A stretch of 64,000 bases of DNA, from contig NC_060208.1 of the NCBI RefSeq assembly GCF_021130785.1, forward strand, positions 172,230,501 to 172,294,500, given 5' to 3'. The translations under genes and the position numbers were made by a program. Of the stretch, positions 22,950 to 34,499 are shown piece after piece. The notes beneath the pieces were generated by a model. The model was not told where the DNA came from. It searched no databases and saw only the letters and a program-made list of their open reading frames with translations. This stretch comes from Homalodisca vitripennis. Taxonomy: Eukaryota; Arthropoda; Insecta; Hemiptera; Cicadellidae. Numbering within the stretch: position 1 is the first letter of the stretch; each line of letters starts with the position of its first letter.

Positions 22950-24370
22950 TTACTGTTTGATTTCTAAGATTCATTTTTTGTACGCAGATGGAAATGTTCT
23001 AGAAGTGAAATATTTGTTTATAACATTAACTATTTCTTCTTTACATATTTTCAACAGTTTTGTAGAGACACTATCAAATCCAGCTGAGGTTTTGGTTTTT
23101 AGTGGTCGGATTAGTTATCTACCTCTTCTAGGAATGTAGGTTGTAGTATTAAGTTTGGAATATTTGGATTTGCATTTGGTAGTATTCTTTGGCCACTTGC
23201 TTGGTTTTGATTATTGTATCTTCAACTATGTTTATAAAAAAATTGTCGAAAGTTCTACAATTTTTACTGGGTTACTTATGAGTTCTCCCTGTATATCTAA
23301 TGCTATGGGCAGCGGCTTATGCTCTTTTGGCTTCCTCTCTGAATTGATGATTTGCCATATTGCCTTTGATTACTTATCTGCCAATGTTATCTTGGCGCCT
23401 CAAATGTTTCAATCGAAGCTCATATTCTTGTTTTAATTGAGCTGCATTATTTTTGTTGATCTCACTTCCAGTTTTATTTTTAAGTCTTGAGCTTCAATGT
23501 ACATTATCAAGTGCGTTGCTATGGGGTCAGTTAGAATTTGCTTATTTCATTTTGTTTTTATTCTCATTTTTGTTTTTAGGACGTCATATCTATTGCATTA
23601 GAAAGAATACTGCCAAAACTGTTGTAAGTCTTCTCTGCATTGGTTGAACTGTAGACTGATGTCCAGTTTTGCTGTTGAAGGAGAGCTTTTAACTTATGCA
23701 AGTTTTTTGTACTCATGTTTCTGCGTTCAACAGATCGTGGTGGGGGTAAGTGGTTGTCCAAGTTAATGGTACAGAGCCTGTGTGGTCTTGCTGTGTAGAA
23801 CCTTAATATGGAGCTCTTCTAGCTGCAGATTAGTGCATGCACAGTCTATGGATGTTCTGGAGGTTGGTGTGATTCTACTGTATGGGAGGTCTAATCTCTG
23901 GATATTGTAGCTGGTCAGAATTATTGTAGCTGTGTGTTGTGTATTGTATTATTGGTATTGTAGCTACACAATAGAGTGTAGTCATACTTTCATACTTTTT
24001 TGTTTTGCTAGCAATATTGATGTAACTCATGATTACTACTGATTTGTTAGTTGATAAATTTTTAAATACTTCAGATACAACATACAGACCTGTCTTTAAG
24101 TTTCCTTTAGTTCTATAAATCCCAACTAGGTAGAAACTGAACATGCCAAGATCAATATTAGCAATTGCTACTTCACATACCATTTCCATACTGTATTTGT
24201 GTCAATTATTTTAATTTGACATGTCAATCCATCGTTTGTGAATATAGCAAACCATCCCTTCTGATGGTGTTTTCTAGCTGTTTGTCTGCTACCTGTTGTT
24301 CATTTGGTGGTGAAGGGTTGGAAGTTGACGGCAGTGTGTTGGCTATGACGTCGCACCAGGCTTGGTGAAT
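22950..24370 (-). mobile_element. Degraded LINE: endonuclease and linker region
   Basis: Reading the minus strand: 24189-23875 gives FYLVGIYRTKGNLKTGLY and KSVVIMSYINIASKTK, matching the apurinic endonuclease '(V)IMGDINID' block with the catalytic GD lost. 23761-23576 gives LLQQQNWTSVYSSTNAEKTY, and around 23330-23200 comes PIALDIQGELISNPVKIVEL. Both are typical of the stretch between endonuclease and reverse transcriptase in jockey-like LINEs. Frames are broken many times. The reverse transcriptase itself is absent. Confidence 0.65.
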
Positions 24371-24689
24371 TTTAGTAATTAGTGCTTAAAAGAACATTTT
24401 TTCATGCAGTAGAAAAATATATGAATGTTTGTCTTTTTACTATGAAATATTAAAGTTTTGTGTTGTAGTAAGAATAATTCCATGAAATATATTGTTTTTG
24501 ATTCCTATCTTAAATAGGTCAAAATATCTACTGGAATTATTAGGTCCTAAGTTCTTGAAATAAATATATATTCTTGTACTTTTTATAGTGGAATGGACTT
24601 ACAGTAACTCCAGGTAAGTGTTTGCATGAATGAGTAAATATCTGCTGTTTTAGAACACAAACTGGGAACCCACTTCACTTTGACTGTAG

Positions 24690-24900
24690 TCAGTCAGCCA
24701 TTAAAAGTGCATCACTGAAAGAGCTAAAGGCTATCCCAAATATTGAGTTTGAGAAGTGTTTCAAGAATTACAAGAAGCGCTGTCACAAGTGAATAGTGGG
24801 GACTATTTAGAAGGTGACAACATTAATGTAGACAAACAAGTATGTTTTCAAAATTGAACATTCCCATTACCTTTTGAACATACCTTGTATGTATGTAGTT
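24690..24900 (+). pseudogene. Mariner transposase C-terminus relic
   Basis: Broken plus-strand translation gives SLKELKAIPNIEFEKCFKNY, KKRCHK and then GDYLEGDNINV. This is the ending of mariner transposases of the type fused in SETMAR. A mariner-like 3' end (TTTTGAACATACCTTGTA) follows near 24873-24892. The rest of the transposon is missing. Confidence 0.7.
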
Positions 24901-25374
24901 ATATAATGATTTAGACTGATACATAAACAACTAGCACGGCTTTTTGCTGTGTAAACAATTTTCAATAAGTAATATATTAGTCTAGCCATTATGTTGAGTT
25001 TTATAAATCCAATTGGCTTTTTATTATCCATTATTAGCTTTAAACACTTTCTGGAATTATATTGACTTCACTTACATTTTATGAAGTAAATGAATAAGCA
25101 TTACATTATAGAACTCCTTTAGTGATGAATGTTTAAAAATATTAATCAGAAATTATACATGTTGTATCTAGAAGTGGTGCCATACCATTATCAGCAATTA
25201 TTACTAATGGATAGGAAAATCAGCACACTTGAAAACTTCCTTCGAGGGTTTCTTTATGATTTGAAATAAACACATCAAAGAACACATAATTAGACATTTT
25301 TTATTGCACTGCAATCTTATTTAACCAATAGAGAGCATTCCAGTCGACCCAATGGAAAATACTATACTTTGTAA
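24901..25374. other. Intergenic sequence
   Basis: Nothing recognised between the mariner relic and the pogo-type MITE. Confidence 0.4.
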
Positions 25375-25376
25375 TA

Positions 25377-25741
25377 CAGTAGAACCCCTCATATCCGGCC
25401 TCGGTTTTACTGCACCTCGGTTTATCCGGCCACTTCCCGGAAGCCAATATCGAAATTTATTTACCACGGCTTGCAGACGCGCAGTTGCACGCACTAGTCT
25501 CCCACGACTCTTGCGTTATTTTTGTGTATCTATTTGTTTACATTTTCCTGTGTTGTCCTCAGTTGAGCTAATAGGTTTAACCTGTAAACAGTTCGTTGAT
25601 TATTTCCAGTGCGGTTAGTACAGTACAGTACAATTGTTTTGTTTCGTCAAGTGCTGTGTACTGTAGGTTGGTTTATCCAGCCGAATCGTTATCCGGCCAG
25701 GGGCTCGGTCCCGTGGTGGCCGGATATGAGGGGTTCTACTG
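25377..25741. mobile_element. pogo/Tigger-type MITE (365 bp)
   Basis: Near-perfect 25-bp terminal inverted repeats: left CAGTAGAACCCCTCATATCC, right its complement, with GGCC following. TA dinucleotides flank it (25375-25376 and 25742-25743). The CAGTAGAACCCCT end is characteristic of pogo/Tigger elements. The interior holds two TTTATCC[GA]GCC blocks and a small AGTACAGTACAGTACA repeat, and no transposase; the frames over it are not proteins. Confidence 0.88.
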
Positions 25742-25799
25742 TACAAAATAAAGTAGAATTCAGATTAAGTTACATTGGTTCTTTTGATTGAAAATATGG

Positions 25800-26165
25800 G
25801 TAGCTCTCATGCTGAGGCGCGTCAACCTTGCTACTCATGTACCAACCCAACATGATTTCTAGACAGAAATTCCTAAGTTGGTTTCTTCCACGAACTAAAG
25901 AAGCACATCAACCAGTTGCTCCGGTTGATGTGACACACTGCAGAGATTGAGCTTCCATCAGTTCCCTTCTCTTTGATGCCAGCGCTACACAGTCAAAGAG
26001 GATATACTCAGCAGTTTTTTTCTTGGCCGTAAAGACGTTATAAGGGTTCATCGTTATAGAGCCCCATCTTAGTCAAATGTGAAACCCCTTTATTGTTCAA
26101 GTTTTTACTGTGCCAGATGGTCCTTTTAATTTTGCCGTGCTAAACTATAATTTTTGCTGCCCTAC
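25800..26165 (-). mobile_element. LINE 3'-end relic next to the 75-bp array
   Basis: Minus-strand translation gives AEYILFDCVALASKRRELME, the zinc-knuckle-like 'E(T)AEHILFDCPAL...RREL' block near the C-terminus of R1/LOA-type LINEs. It continues into sequence with stops. Confidence 0.65.
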
Positions 26166-26201
26166 AAACCTTCAACATGTAACATCTTGAACCATCATGT
26201 A

Positions 26202-27052
26202 ACCAGTCAGTTATTTCTCTTATCTTGTTTAGTTTGTACCTCTGATCCACTTCAGCATTGTTTTTATAACCGAAAAACCAGTCAGTTATTTCTCTTATCT
26301 TGTTTAGTTTGTCCCTATGATCCACTTCAGCACTGTTTTTATAACCGACAAACCAGTCAGTTATTTCTCTATCTTGTTTAGTTTGTACCTCTGATCCACT
26401 TATGTGCAGTTTGTCCCTCTGATCCACTTCAGCACTGTTTTTATAACCGACAAACCAGTCAGTTATTTCTCTTATCTTGTTTAGTTTGTACCTCTGATCC
26501 ACTTCAGCACTGTTTTTATAACCGACAAACCAGTCAGTTATTTCTCTTATCTTGCTTAGTTTGTCCCTCTATGATCCACTTCAGCACTGTTTTTATAACC
26601 GACAAACCAGTCAGTTATTTCTCTTATCTTGTTTAGTTTGTACCTCTGATCCACTTCAGCACTGTTTTTATAACCGACAAACCAGTCAGTTATTTCTCTT
26701 ATCTTGTTTAGTTTGTCCCTCTGATCCACTTCAGCACTGTTTTTATAAACGACAAACCAGTCAGTTATTTCTCTTATCTTGTTTAGTTTGTACCTCTGAT
26801 CCACTTCAGCACTGTTTTTATAACCGACAAACCAATCAGTTATTTCTCTTATTTTGTTTAGTTTGTCCCTCTGATCCACTTCAGCACTGTTTTTATAACC
26901 GACAAACCAGTCAGTTATTTCTCTTATCTTGTTTAGTTTGTCCCTATGATCCACTTCAGCACTGTTTTTATAAACGACAAACCAGTCAGTTATTTCTCTT
27001 ATCTTGTTTAGTTTGTCCCTCTGATCCACTTCAGCACTGTTTTTATAACTGA
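26202..27052. repeat. Tandem array, 75-bp unit, about 11 copies
   Basis: Units begin CAGTCAGTTATTTCTCTTAT and repeat every 75 bp. One unit is disrupted near 26370-26430. The period is a multiple of 3, so both strands show long frames made of a 25-residue repeat (minus strand KLNKIREITDW...YKNSAEVDQR). LINE-derived sequence lies on both sides on the minus strand (26.0 kb: ILFDCVAL; 27.1 kb: THWVAFCPFFQWVERQGVTD), so the array probably grew by duplication of a LINE segment. Confidence 0.93.
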
Positions 27053-27260
27053 CTAACAGTGAGTCAGTTACACCCTGCCGCTCCACCCACTGGAAAAAGG
27101 GACAAAAAGCCACCCAGTGAGTTGTAGGGACAAGGGACAATAGAACGGTTGAAGACCTAATATGCTGCTCCTGGTTGATCAGAGATATTTTGAAGTTTAA
27201 CTTGTCAATTATAATGGACAAGAAATAAGAGATTTTAGCATGAAACTCGGTCAAGATACG
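27053..27260 (-). mobile_element. LINE-derived flank of the array
   Basis: The minus-strand frame carries THWVAFCPFFQWVERQGVTD just before the repeat units. It resembles the 'L-T-G-H...G-V-T-D-S' segment that precedes the C-terminal cysteine block in R1/LOA LINEs. The assignment is tentative. Confidence 0.4.
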
Positions 27261-28085
27261 TCAATTGAATAAAATCATACAATGGCATTATGATTGCCTT
27301 ACAGACTAATGTAACAGTTAATATAAATTAATATGCTTATTTAACTTATAAGCAAGCAAAATTCCAGATTTTGGTTAGCCACTACTTAGTAGAAGGATGA
27401 GATAACAGTTTTTGTTAACTGTTAGATTTTATTTTTGGGTTGGCTTTTCGTAATAAATGAGGTAAAACAAAAATACTTAAACAAATTTCAAGTAGTTCAG
27501 TGAATATCTACTAAACATGTTTACCCTCAGTACTAAAGAAACTAAAGTTGCGAGAGAAGTGGATTTATTTTCATCCATGTAAGGACTTGTTCTATAAATA
27601 TATTGGTGCTGGAAATATGTGTTTGATAATATATTTTTTTATTTTTATAATTGAATCAAGATTCTTTTACATACTAAAATTTTTATGTATACTAGCTATG
27701 GGACATACTATAAATAGGACTGTTCGAATTAAAAAGATAATGGACTAAACACATAATCTCAGCCTAAAATATCTTTTGATGAAAATTTAAAAAAAGTCTC
27801 TTTAAGCTTGTAATGTACACACATAGGATAAGTAATTAAGTCAAACCAAAATGCTTCCGCTAAACAGTCATAGCTTACCTACTATAATAACTACCAATTT
27901 ACCTAATTTATGCAACTGTTATTGTTTATTAACCATTCATTGCGTAAAATAATGTTTATGTTGAGTCATGACCAAAGTACATTTTATGAAGATTATTTCA
28001 GTTTAAATATAAAAAATAGCTATTTTCTCTATATTTGACCTATTTCTTGAAAACAGGTCAACAAAGCAAAATATTTATCTAAATT
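27261..28085. other. Sequence downstream of the receptor gene
   Basis: AT-rich, with no gene recognised. It contains the receptor's presumed 3' UTR on the minus strand. Confidence 0.45.
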
Positions 28086-29981
28086 TTACTTAGTGAATGG
28101 AATTTTATACCCTTCAGCTATCAATTGAGTCATGAGATCAGGGGGAGGGAAAATCCACCGATAAGTTACAACTTCAGCAATGAAAACAGCAACTGATAAC
28201 ATCAATCCAGATATAAGAAGAAGGAATGCACCTTGCATCTGCTGCAGATATAGTTTTGGCTCCAGCTGGAAACTATCTCGCTTGTTCCGCTGCTTTGCCT
28301 CACTTTCCCACCGGCTAAGGATGCCTGCCTCAAACAGGCGGTGGATGATCCCTGAGAGTGGTTCCAAGAGAGGAGATACCCTGGGTACGATCATGGGTGA
28401 TGATGGAGACTTAATCACACACGATGGCTGGAGATAGCTGGTTGGCATATTGCGAGCCTTCAGCTTCTCGTTGGAGTAGGCCAGCAGACTTTTGGTGGAG
28501 AAAACAGCCAAGTTCCTATCAGTGACTACTTTTTCAATTACAGGCAGAAAATTCCCAGGAGGAAGTACTTCGAATCTCTTCAAGAGCGATCTGATCACAT
28601 CACTGGTGTTGATGGAGGCGTTTAACACGTGAAACATCTGTGGTGCACCAGTAATACCAAAGCTTGTCTTCAGCAAATCAGCTGGGTTTTCAATGTTGCC
28701 GACCTTAGTTGGGACGGTGGCAAAACTTCCTAACTGGGCATTGTAGGCAGCACCCAACACAAGACAATAGAAAAGCCAAGGAGCAAGAAAAACTCTTAAG
28801 ACATTAGAGTGAGGTTTCTCTTCAACTGAGGCTCCCAGAAACGTAAAGTAAACAAAGAAACTCAAGAATCCCCACTCTTTAAAATTGTTATCCTCATTGA
28901 AAGCCAAATATGTGAGGAAATAAAAGACAGGTATCACTGAAATTAAGAAACAAATGATGAGAACCCAGGTGATCCATGAGAATTCCCCAACATAAGTTGT
29001 CCACATGGAGGGTCCTACTCCTGCATTTGGAGGCACAGCCCATGTAAAGCAATCCATATTAGTTTCCATCACAAATGAGATTTTAGGATGAAAATCAAGC
29101 AGTCTACTAAAGATTCCAAATGCAATGTCAACTTTCTTGGATCCTACATCGATTGATAGTGTAGATGAATCGTTAGCAAAAACTGGGTCATAGTTTGAAG
29201 TAACGTCGACAACTCTGGAAATGACAGGAGTAAAGTTCATTTTAATGGCAATTGTTTCAAATAAAAGTCCACCGATTCCACTCAGGTTATAAGTCTTGTT
29301 TTTTGTTTCTTCTATGACAGAGTCAGGAGGTCTATGAGCCCCTGCACACTTGAGAGGGCATCCGTGTAAATTGTAAACCTTATTTTTCCTGCTGAACAAG
29401 TCTGTATTTCGTGTAAATCGGTTTAAAGCATTGCTCCAAGTATCAATCATTATCGGAGCACCCGAGTCGGCACATTGAGTTTTGGTGTAAGGAAAATAAG
29501 AGTAAACACTAAGCCCTCCATATTTCATCTGGACTAAAGCGATGACATCTAATATTTCATAACTCCAAAACTCTTGAAAAATAGATCTTATGTATAAACT
29601 ACTTGAATCAGGAAGTAGCCATATCAGCAGAAATCTGGAGTTATCAAAGAAGATTAGGCGTTCCAAAATCTTTGAGTAAAATTTGTTTTTCTGCGCCAGA
29701 AATATAAAAAATCCTTCCTGATGAGTCAAATTTAATGGACTCAATATTTCTCTGGGTTCATCGATCACCGTCAGCAAACTATTCATGAAATCTGATTCAT
29801 CCATGTCCTCTGTAATGAAAATGAAGTTTCGCTTTTCTCCATAAGTTTTTGTAATATTCCAGATGCATTTGTGAAGGTCTACATAGTTTGGTTCTTCAGG
29901 AAGCAATATATCACTTTTAACCGAATGAAAAATATTTATACAAAAACAAACCTTAATTGTTATAAATATACACTTCAACAT
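28086..29981 (-). CDS. Divergent ionotropic receptor (IR), intact, single exon
   Basis: 631-residue chemoreceptor-type ligand-gated channel of the plasma membrane, related to ionotropic glutamate receptors. A hydrophobic N-terminus (residues 1-22) serves as signal peptide. An extracellular region follows, with the S1 lobe around 235-320 (SGIGGLLFETIAIKMNFTPV). TM1 is 335-360, the pore loop region 370-386, and TM2 396-416 ends AAYNAQLGSFAT, a variant of the SYTANL channel motif. The S2 lobe is 425-575 and the last TM 583-607. Length and layout match insect divergent IRs, which are often intronless and gustatory. No frame breaks are seen. The ATG begins the hydrophobic leader and stops lie upstream. 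The ligand is unknown. Confidence 0.92.
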   Translation of the reverse strand: MLKCIFITIKVCFCINIFHSVKSDILLPEEPNYVDLHKCIWNITKTYGEKRNFIFITEDMDESDFMNSLLTVIDEPREILSPLNLTHQEGFFIFLAQKNKFYSKILERLIFFDNSRFLLIWLLPDSSSLYIRSIFQEFWSYEILDVIALVQMKYGGLSVYSYFPYTKTQCADSGAPIMIDTWSNALNRFTRNTDLFSRKNKVYNLHGCPLKCAGAHRPPDSVIEETKNKTYNLSGIGGLLFETIAIKMNFTPVISRVVDVTSNYDPVFANDSSTLSIDVGSKKVDIAFGIFSRLLDFHPKISFVMETNMDCFTWAVPPNAGVGPSMWTTYVGEFSWITWVLIICFLISVIPVFYFLTYLAFNEDNNFKEWGFLSFFVYFTFLGASVEEKPHSNVLRVFLAPWLFYCLVLGAAYNAQLGSFATVPTKVGNIENPADLLKTSFGITGAPQMFHVLNASINTSDVIRSLLKRFEVLPPGNFLPVIEKVVTDRNLAVFSTKSLLAYSNEKLKARNMPTSYLQPSCVIKSPSSPMIVPRVSPLLEPLSGIIHRLFEAGILSRWESEAKQRNKRDSFQLEPKLYLQQMQGAFLLLISGLMLSVAVFIAEVVTYRWIFPPPDLMTQLIAEGYKIPFTK

Positions 29982-30764
29982 ACTGATCCTCAGACTGGAA
30001 CTGACTAAATGGAACTGTCCGACTTAAACGGACTTTACACATTTCTCTTCATAATAGCAGATAATGAGTCACTACACAGTCAGTCAACAATGCAAGCTCT
30101 ATCAAACTGAAGTAGCTCAGTATTATTAAGTCTCAGCAAATGTTTGATAAGCAATCTTCCACTGGAAAGTCTTGTGTAGTCTCTGTGGGCTGTATACCCA
30201 ATATAAAAGTTTAGCTCTTGAAAAAATTAAAGAAATATTATGTACTTACTGAGAACTATTTTTAGTGATGATATAACATTTATCAAGCATGCTAAATAAC
30301 TTACTCTTAAGTCCCTGTGCATTTTCTTGAAAACAAATTATTGATGAAATATTAATTTTGTCCATGTAACATTTTTATCCAACACAAATGTTATAGTTTA
30401 GATTGATAATGAAATTGTGTCATAAAATTAAAGGGAATTATGTTTTCTTCTAATAATGGTAAAACTTTTATCCACAAAATCCCTAGCCAAAAAAATGTAT
30501 GGATAAATTCTTTTATCTACAAATGAATTCTTAGTAATTTTTTTAGGTTTAATTTTTGTTACTTTGTGTGTAAATTAGAAATAAACTCTTATCAATCAAT
30601 CAATCCATTCAATAAAAACATGATTTTTTAGCCAAAAAACAAATTTATAAAAATTATGGGTACTTGACAACTTAATGAATTTGTTGTGTATTTATTGGTA
30701 TATAAAGCTAACTCAAAAATGTTTACAATTACTCAGATGAACTTCACAAAAGAAATTAACAAAG
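29982..30764. other. Upstream region of the receptor gene
   Basis: AT-rich; promoter elements cannot be assigned with confidence. No other gene is seen. Confidence 0.4.
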
Positions 30765-30773
30765 CTATAAACT

Positions 30774-30842
30774 TACATTGAATTTCAGAACAGCGTTGGC
30801 ACATTCAATTTTGGTAACTAAGAGAATTAGTATTAAAATCAT
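30774..30842 (-). CDS. Possible signal-peptide first exon
   Basis: From an ATG at 30842 the minus strand reads MILILILLVTKIECANAVLK then FN, followed by a strong donor (AAT|GTAAGT). This is a hydrophobic leader ending near ECANA, plausible as a secretion signal. It lies about 790 bp upstream of the receptor on the same strand. It could be a second receptor-like gene, an alternative 5' exon, or chance. The minus frame also stays open upstream to 30959. Confidence 0.28.
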
Positions 30843-31029
30843 CCATTTTACACAAGAAGGATAATCTAAAAAATCTATATGCGTTAGATACTGGGGTTTT
30901 TGCACTCCCCACCTTATAAGAGTGGTTTCAGTGCGCTGTAGCCCATTGAAGAAGCTCAACGTATCAGTCCCCCTGAGATACCACGTGATCCTCTTGGAAA
31001 AGGGAGCCCAAAATTAAAAAAACAGTAAG

Positions 31030-33075
31030 AGACATAAGGCCAGAAAACATTGCTCACCTCAACATTTCCCTTTCTAACGAAAGATGGGATTTTCTAAATT
31101 AATTTCAACCTGTAGAGCAGCAATTTAAATTGTTTAACGACACTCTAATTTCCACATTAACTCTGCTGCCCTACAAAAACTATCAATGTTTGCGCACAAA
31201 TTAAAAAAAACAACATGAAATTTTAGTTTCTAGAGAGAAACTAAATTCTTCTCCAAAGTTTATAAAAACACTTCAAGTGAACAATTCAAAATTTTTTTCA
31301 AAAATTATAAAAAAATATACAGGAAAGTGATCCAAGCCGCAAAAGCATATGATGTCTCAAAATCCATTCTCTCTTCCACAAACGTTTCAAAAACAATTTG
31401 GGGCATCATTAACAATAAAACAAAAGCTCACAAAAAAAAAATTGGGGATAGGCTTGTGGAGGATGAAACAGAGATTGCCAATCAGTTCAATGGATTTTTC
31501 GCATCCGTTGCTGGTGGGCAGGGTCCTCGGCCATCTGAACCCCAAGTACGCCCCTCAATCACTAACTACCGGCCTGTCTCAATTTTGCCAGTGCTGAGCA
31601 AAATTTTTCAAAGCTTTTTCTTATAAGAATGCTTCGGTTTTTGGACAAATGCAATCAGCTCTCAAGTGAACAATTTGGATTCAGGAAGGGCAAATCGACA
31701 ACAGACGCAGTCGTGAGTCTTGTAGATATGATTGTAGAGGGGATTGAATGTCGTAACCACTCAATGAGTGTGTTCTTAGACCTGTCCAAAGCATTTAACT
31801 GCATTGACCACGGTACACTGCTTGACAAACTTGAGTCTCACGGTATTCGAGGCGATGGCTTAGTTCGTTTTTAACTCACCGATCCCAAGTTGTTCAGATA
31901 TCTAGCAAGTCATCCAAACAAATAGAACTGAGTTACGGAGTCCCTCAGGGATCCATCCTCAGTCCTGTGCTTTTCCTGCTTTACGTCGATGATCTAAAAT
32001 CATCGCTTCTACATGGAAAATTAGTGCAATTTGCCGATGATACGACTCTCTTTTTCAATGCAACATCAAGTGAAGTGTTGGAACAACAGGCTTTAGTTGA
32101 TATCAACAACTGTGTCCAATACTTTCACAGCCTCAATCCTACAACAAACTCTTCAAAAACCAACGTTTTGAAATTTGCCTTGCGCACCGCAGGCAACCAG
32201 TGTGGGCCTGCCAATTTGTTAGATGACTCCACACTGGAAGAAGTCAGCTCTTCAAAATTCCTAGGAATGCACCTTGATCGAGGGCTGACTTTGAATGAGC
32301 ATATTGATTATGTTTGCGCCAAAGTCTGCTCAGGAATTTTTGTTCTGAGATCTTTAGCCAAATACTGCCCGAGTCAGGTACTGATTACGGCGTATTATGG
32401 ACTGATTTACCCCCATCTGGCTTACAGTGTGGTCCTTTAGGGAAGTTGCGCAAACACACATTTTCAAAGAGCATTCAGACTTCAAAAAAAAGCAATTTGA
32501 TTATTCAAATTGCGATTATTCGCCAAAAACAAATTTAGAGAGTCGTGCAGGGAAGCTTTCAAGAAATTGCAGCTGTTGACTCTGCCGTGCCTCTACATTT
32601 TGGAAACAACTTTTTTTGTATGAGTACCTGTAAATGTGCCTTAACCAGAGGCCGAGACATACACATGTATGAGACACGACACGTGGGAGAGCTAACTACC
32701 AAACTGGGAGACACAGAACGGTGGTTTATGAACGCCTGCCCTCGCAGGCAGGTGTTCATTTCCTCAATAGACTGCCCAATTCAATTAAAGATGCCCCAAC
32801 GCCTAAGGCGTTAAAGACTCGCCTTAAACGCCTCTTGGTGTCACAAGCATTCTATAATGCAGGTGAGTTTTTGGCATTCGACTGGGAGACCACCCAATCA
32901 GAAGACTGACTCCGCTGTACTAAGTGGGTAGTATTGGCGATGGATGAAAGAGGCGTAACTGTAAAATTGTATGTGTGAGTGTGTATTGTTGTATGAATGT
33001 TAGAAAATTAAAAAAAACCATGACGTTTGCCATACAATGTAAATATTGTCTTCGCAATAAAAAAGATTTGATTTG
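31030..33075 (+). mobile_element. LINE (jockey/CR1-like) with broken reverse transcriptase
   Basis: Plus-strand pieces in order: SNERWDFLN and EQQFKLFNDT (31065-31150), IWGIINNKTKAHKKK (31390-31440), [15 protein letters not shown] (31566-31610), [20 protein letters not shown] (31660-31720), [14 protein letters not shown] (palm), YGVPQGSILSPVLFLLYVDD (31930-31995), QFADDTTLFFN (active site) and SKFLGMHLDRGLTLNEHIDY. The catalytic D and ADD residues remain. Frameshifts and stops near 31500, 31624, 31873 and 32437 break it, and sequence seems to be missing near 31515. It ends in a TTTGATTTGAT tail after AATAAAAAAG at 33056-33076. Confidence 0.88.
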
Positions 33076-33560
33076 ATCCTTAAACAGTGATCCTCAAAGG
33101 CTTGTACCTTCTTTCTCTCAAGCTCACCTCAGTCGAAAATCACATGCTCAGCACTCATCTCATGCTACCCACATGTCTTACAAACAGGTTCCCCTTGAAG
33201 ACACTCTTCCTGTGATGGTGCTTTCTCAGATAACAGTGCCCTGTAACAAGCCATGTTATCTGTAGCAAAACATCTCTCACCAGCTGAAATCCCTCAGAGG
33301 CACCCTCTCTGGAAGAAGAGTATAAAACATGCTCAATCGTTCTGAGCTATGGACGAGTTGTGCCCCGTAGGTTTTGATGCTTAGTCCTTTGACCAAGAAG
33401 TGATTGCCTGACGTGTATCTCCTGGATATCTTACAGAATGACTCAGACCCCAAGAGTGAAGATTAATGGTGCCTTATTTTCCAATTTATCAGTGGCTTCA
33501 TTACATCTATTTCCAATGTGGCTTGGGACCCAGCAAAAAGTGAGATTATTCAGTGCATCA
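33076..33560 (-). mobile_element. LINE RNase H domain relic
   Basis: Minus-strand reading of about 33545-33250 gives SQATLEIDVMKPLINW, then GSESFCKISRRYTSGNHFLV, LVHSSERLSMFYTLLPERVP. It fits the end of the RNase H domain and the C-terminal region of an R1/LOA-type LINE, with frameshifts. It begins directly at the tail of the opposite-strand LINE, so one element probably landed in the other. Confidence 0.5.
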
Positions 33561-34480
33561 TATATTGTAAAATATAATAAATGATTTATGAAACATATCG
33601 AACCTTAACTCTGTGGCCGTTTAAATCGAAATTAACATATAGCCACATTAGAATATCAAATTATATCTTGATCGGTAAAAAATCCTCTAGGGACTAGAGA
33701 ACTATTTAAAGATGTTGCATGACAATTATAGTCATCTGTTGATGATAAAAAACACAATCACTGATAATTTAAAATACAACTAAACAGAAAACAATAACAC
33801 AAAACCAAACCTTTGCAATATAGCAATAGTGATATATGCTACTGGATGAATGGTCTATAATTTGCAGTATATGTGCACATCGCCTGATGTTTATCCGTTA
33901 TCACCAGGATGTATCTCTTAGTTGTTCTGCAAATAAAAGATGTTCACTGCAAGGAGGGAAACGAAAATATCACGTGGCAACCGCAACCTCAAGATCGCTT
34001 TCAATGTGATTGGAAAGGCCCATCCACCAAATTACCGTTTCAAGAGCAATCAAGTTACTTTGTTTATATTGAGTATAAAAAGATTCTCATCTTTCTTATC
34101 TAATTAGTAATTAAATTTTCTCCATCCCAACCATTCCCTATGCAGAATCTACCTCTGAACATTTCTTTCTCCTGTAGTGGAAGTAGTTCCATCCATAACA
34201 AGACAACTCACACCCGTCGTCTTGTGAAGATGATAAAAAGTAACTACTGGTCACTGAAAACTGTTTTGCTAGTCTGCCAATTTTCTTTAACCAAAGTCCA
34301 AAAAGTGCAGAACCTATGAAAAAATAACCAAAAGCACTCCAGCACGGGATATGAAAAGGGCCTTATCATCTATGCGTGAAACTGTAGAATGCCTATCTCA
34401 CCGACAATAAAGATGCACATTCAGACTTTTAACATAAATCAAAAACATTTCCTGGAGAGGATTCCATGTATAATTTAGGA
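33561..34480. other. Unassigned sequence
   Basis: The frame at 33909-34103 (64 aa, with NITWQPQPQDRFQCDWKGPS) looks protein-like but I do not recognise it. It might be upstream remains of the Penelope-like element that follows. Confidence 0.3.
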
Positions 34481-34499
34481 AGTTTTCTTATAGCAATTT

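Noticed and set aside
25352..25618. 88-codon gene
   Set aside because: It lies across a pogo-type MITE and is made of its inverted repeat sequence.
26556..27254. 232-codon minus frame with 25-residue repeats as a repeat protein
   Set aside because: Both strands are open for the same arithmetic reason (75-bp unit), and the flanks are decayed LINE sequence.
28180..28437. Plus-strand frame over the receptor
   Set aside because: Shadow of the intact minus-strand receptor.
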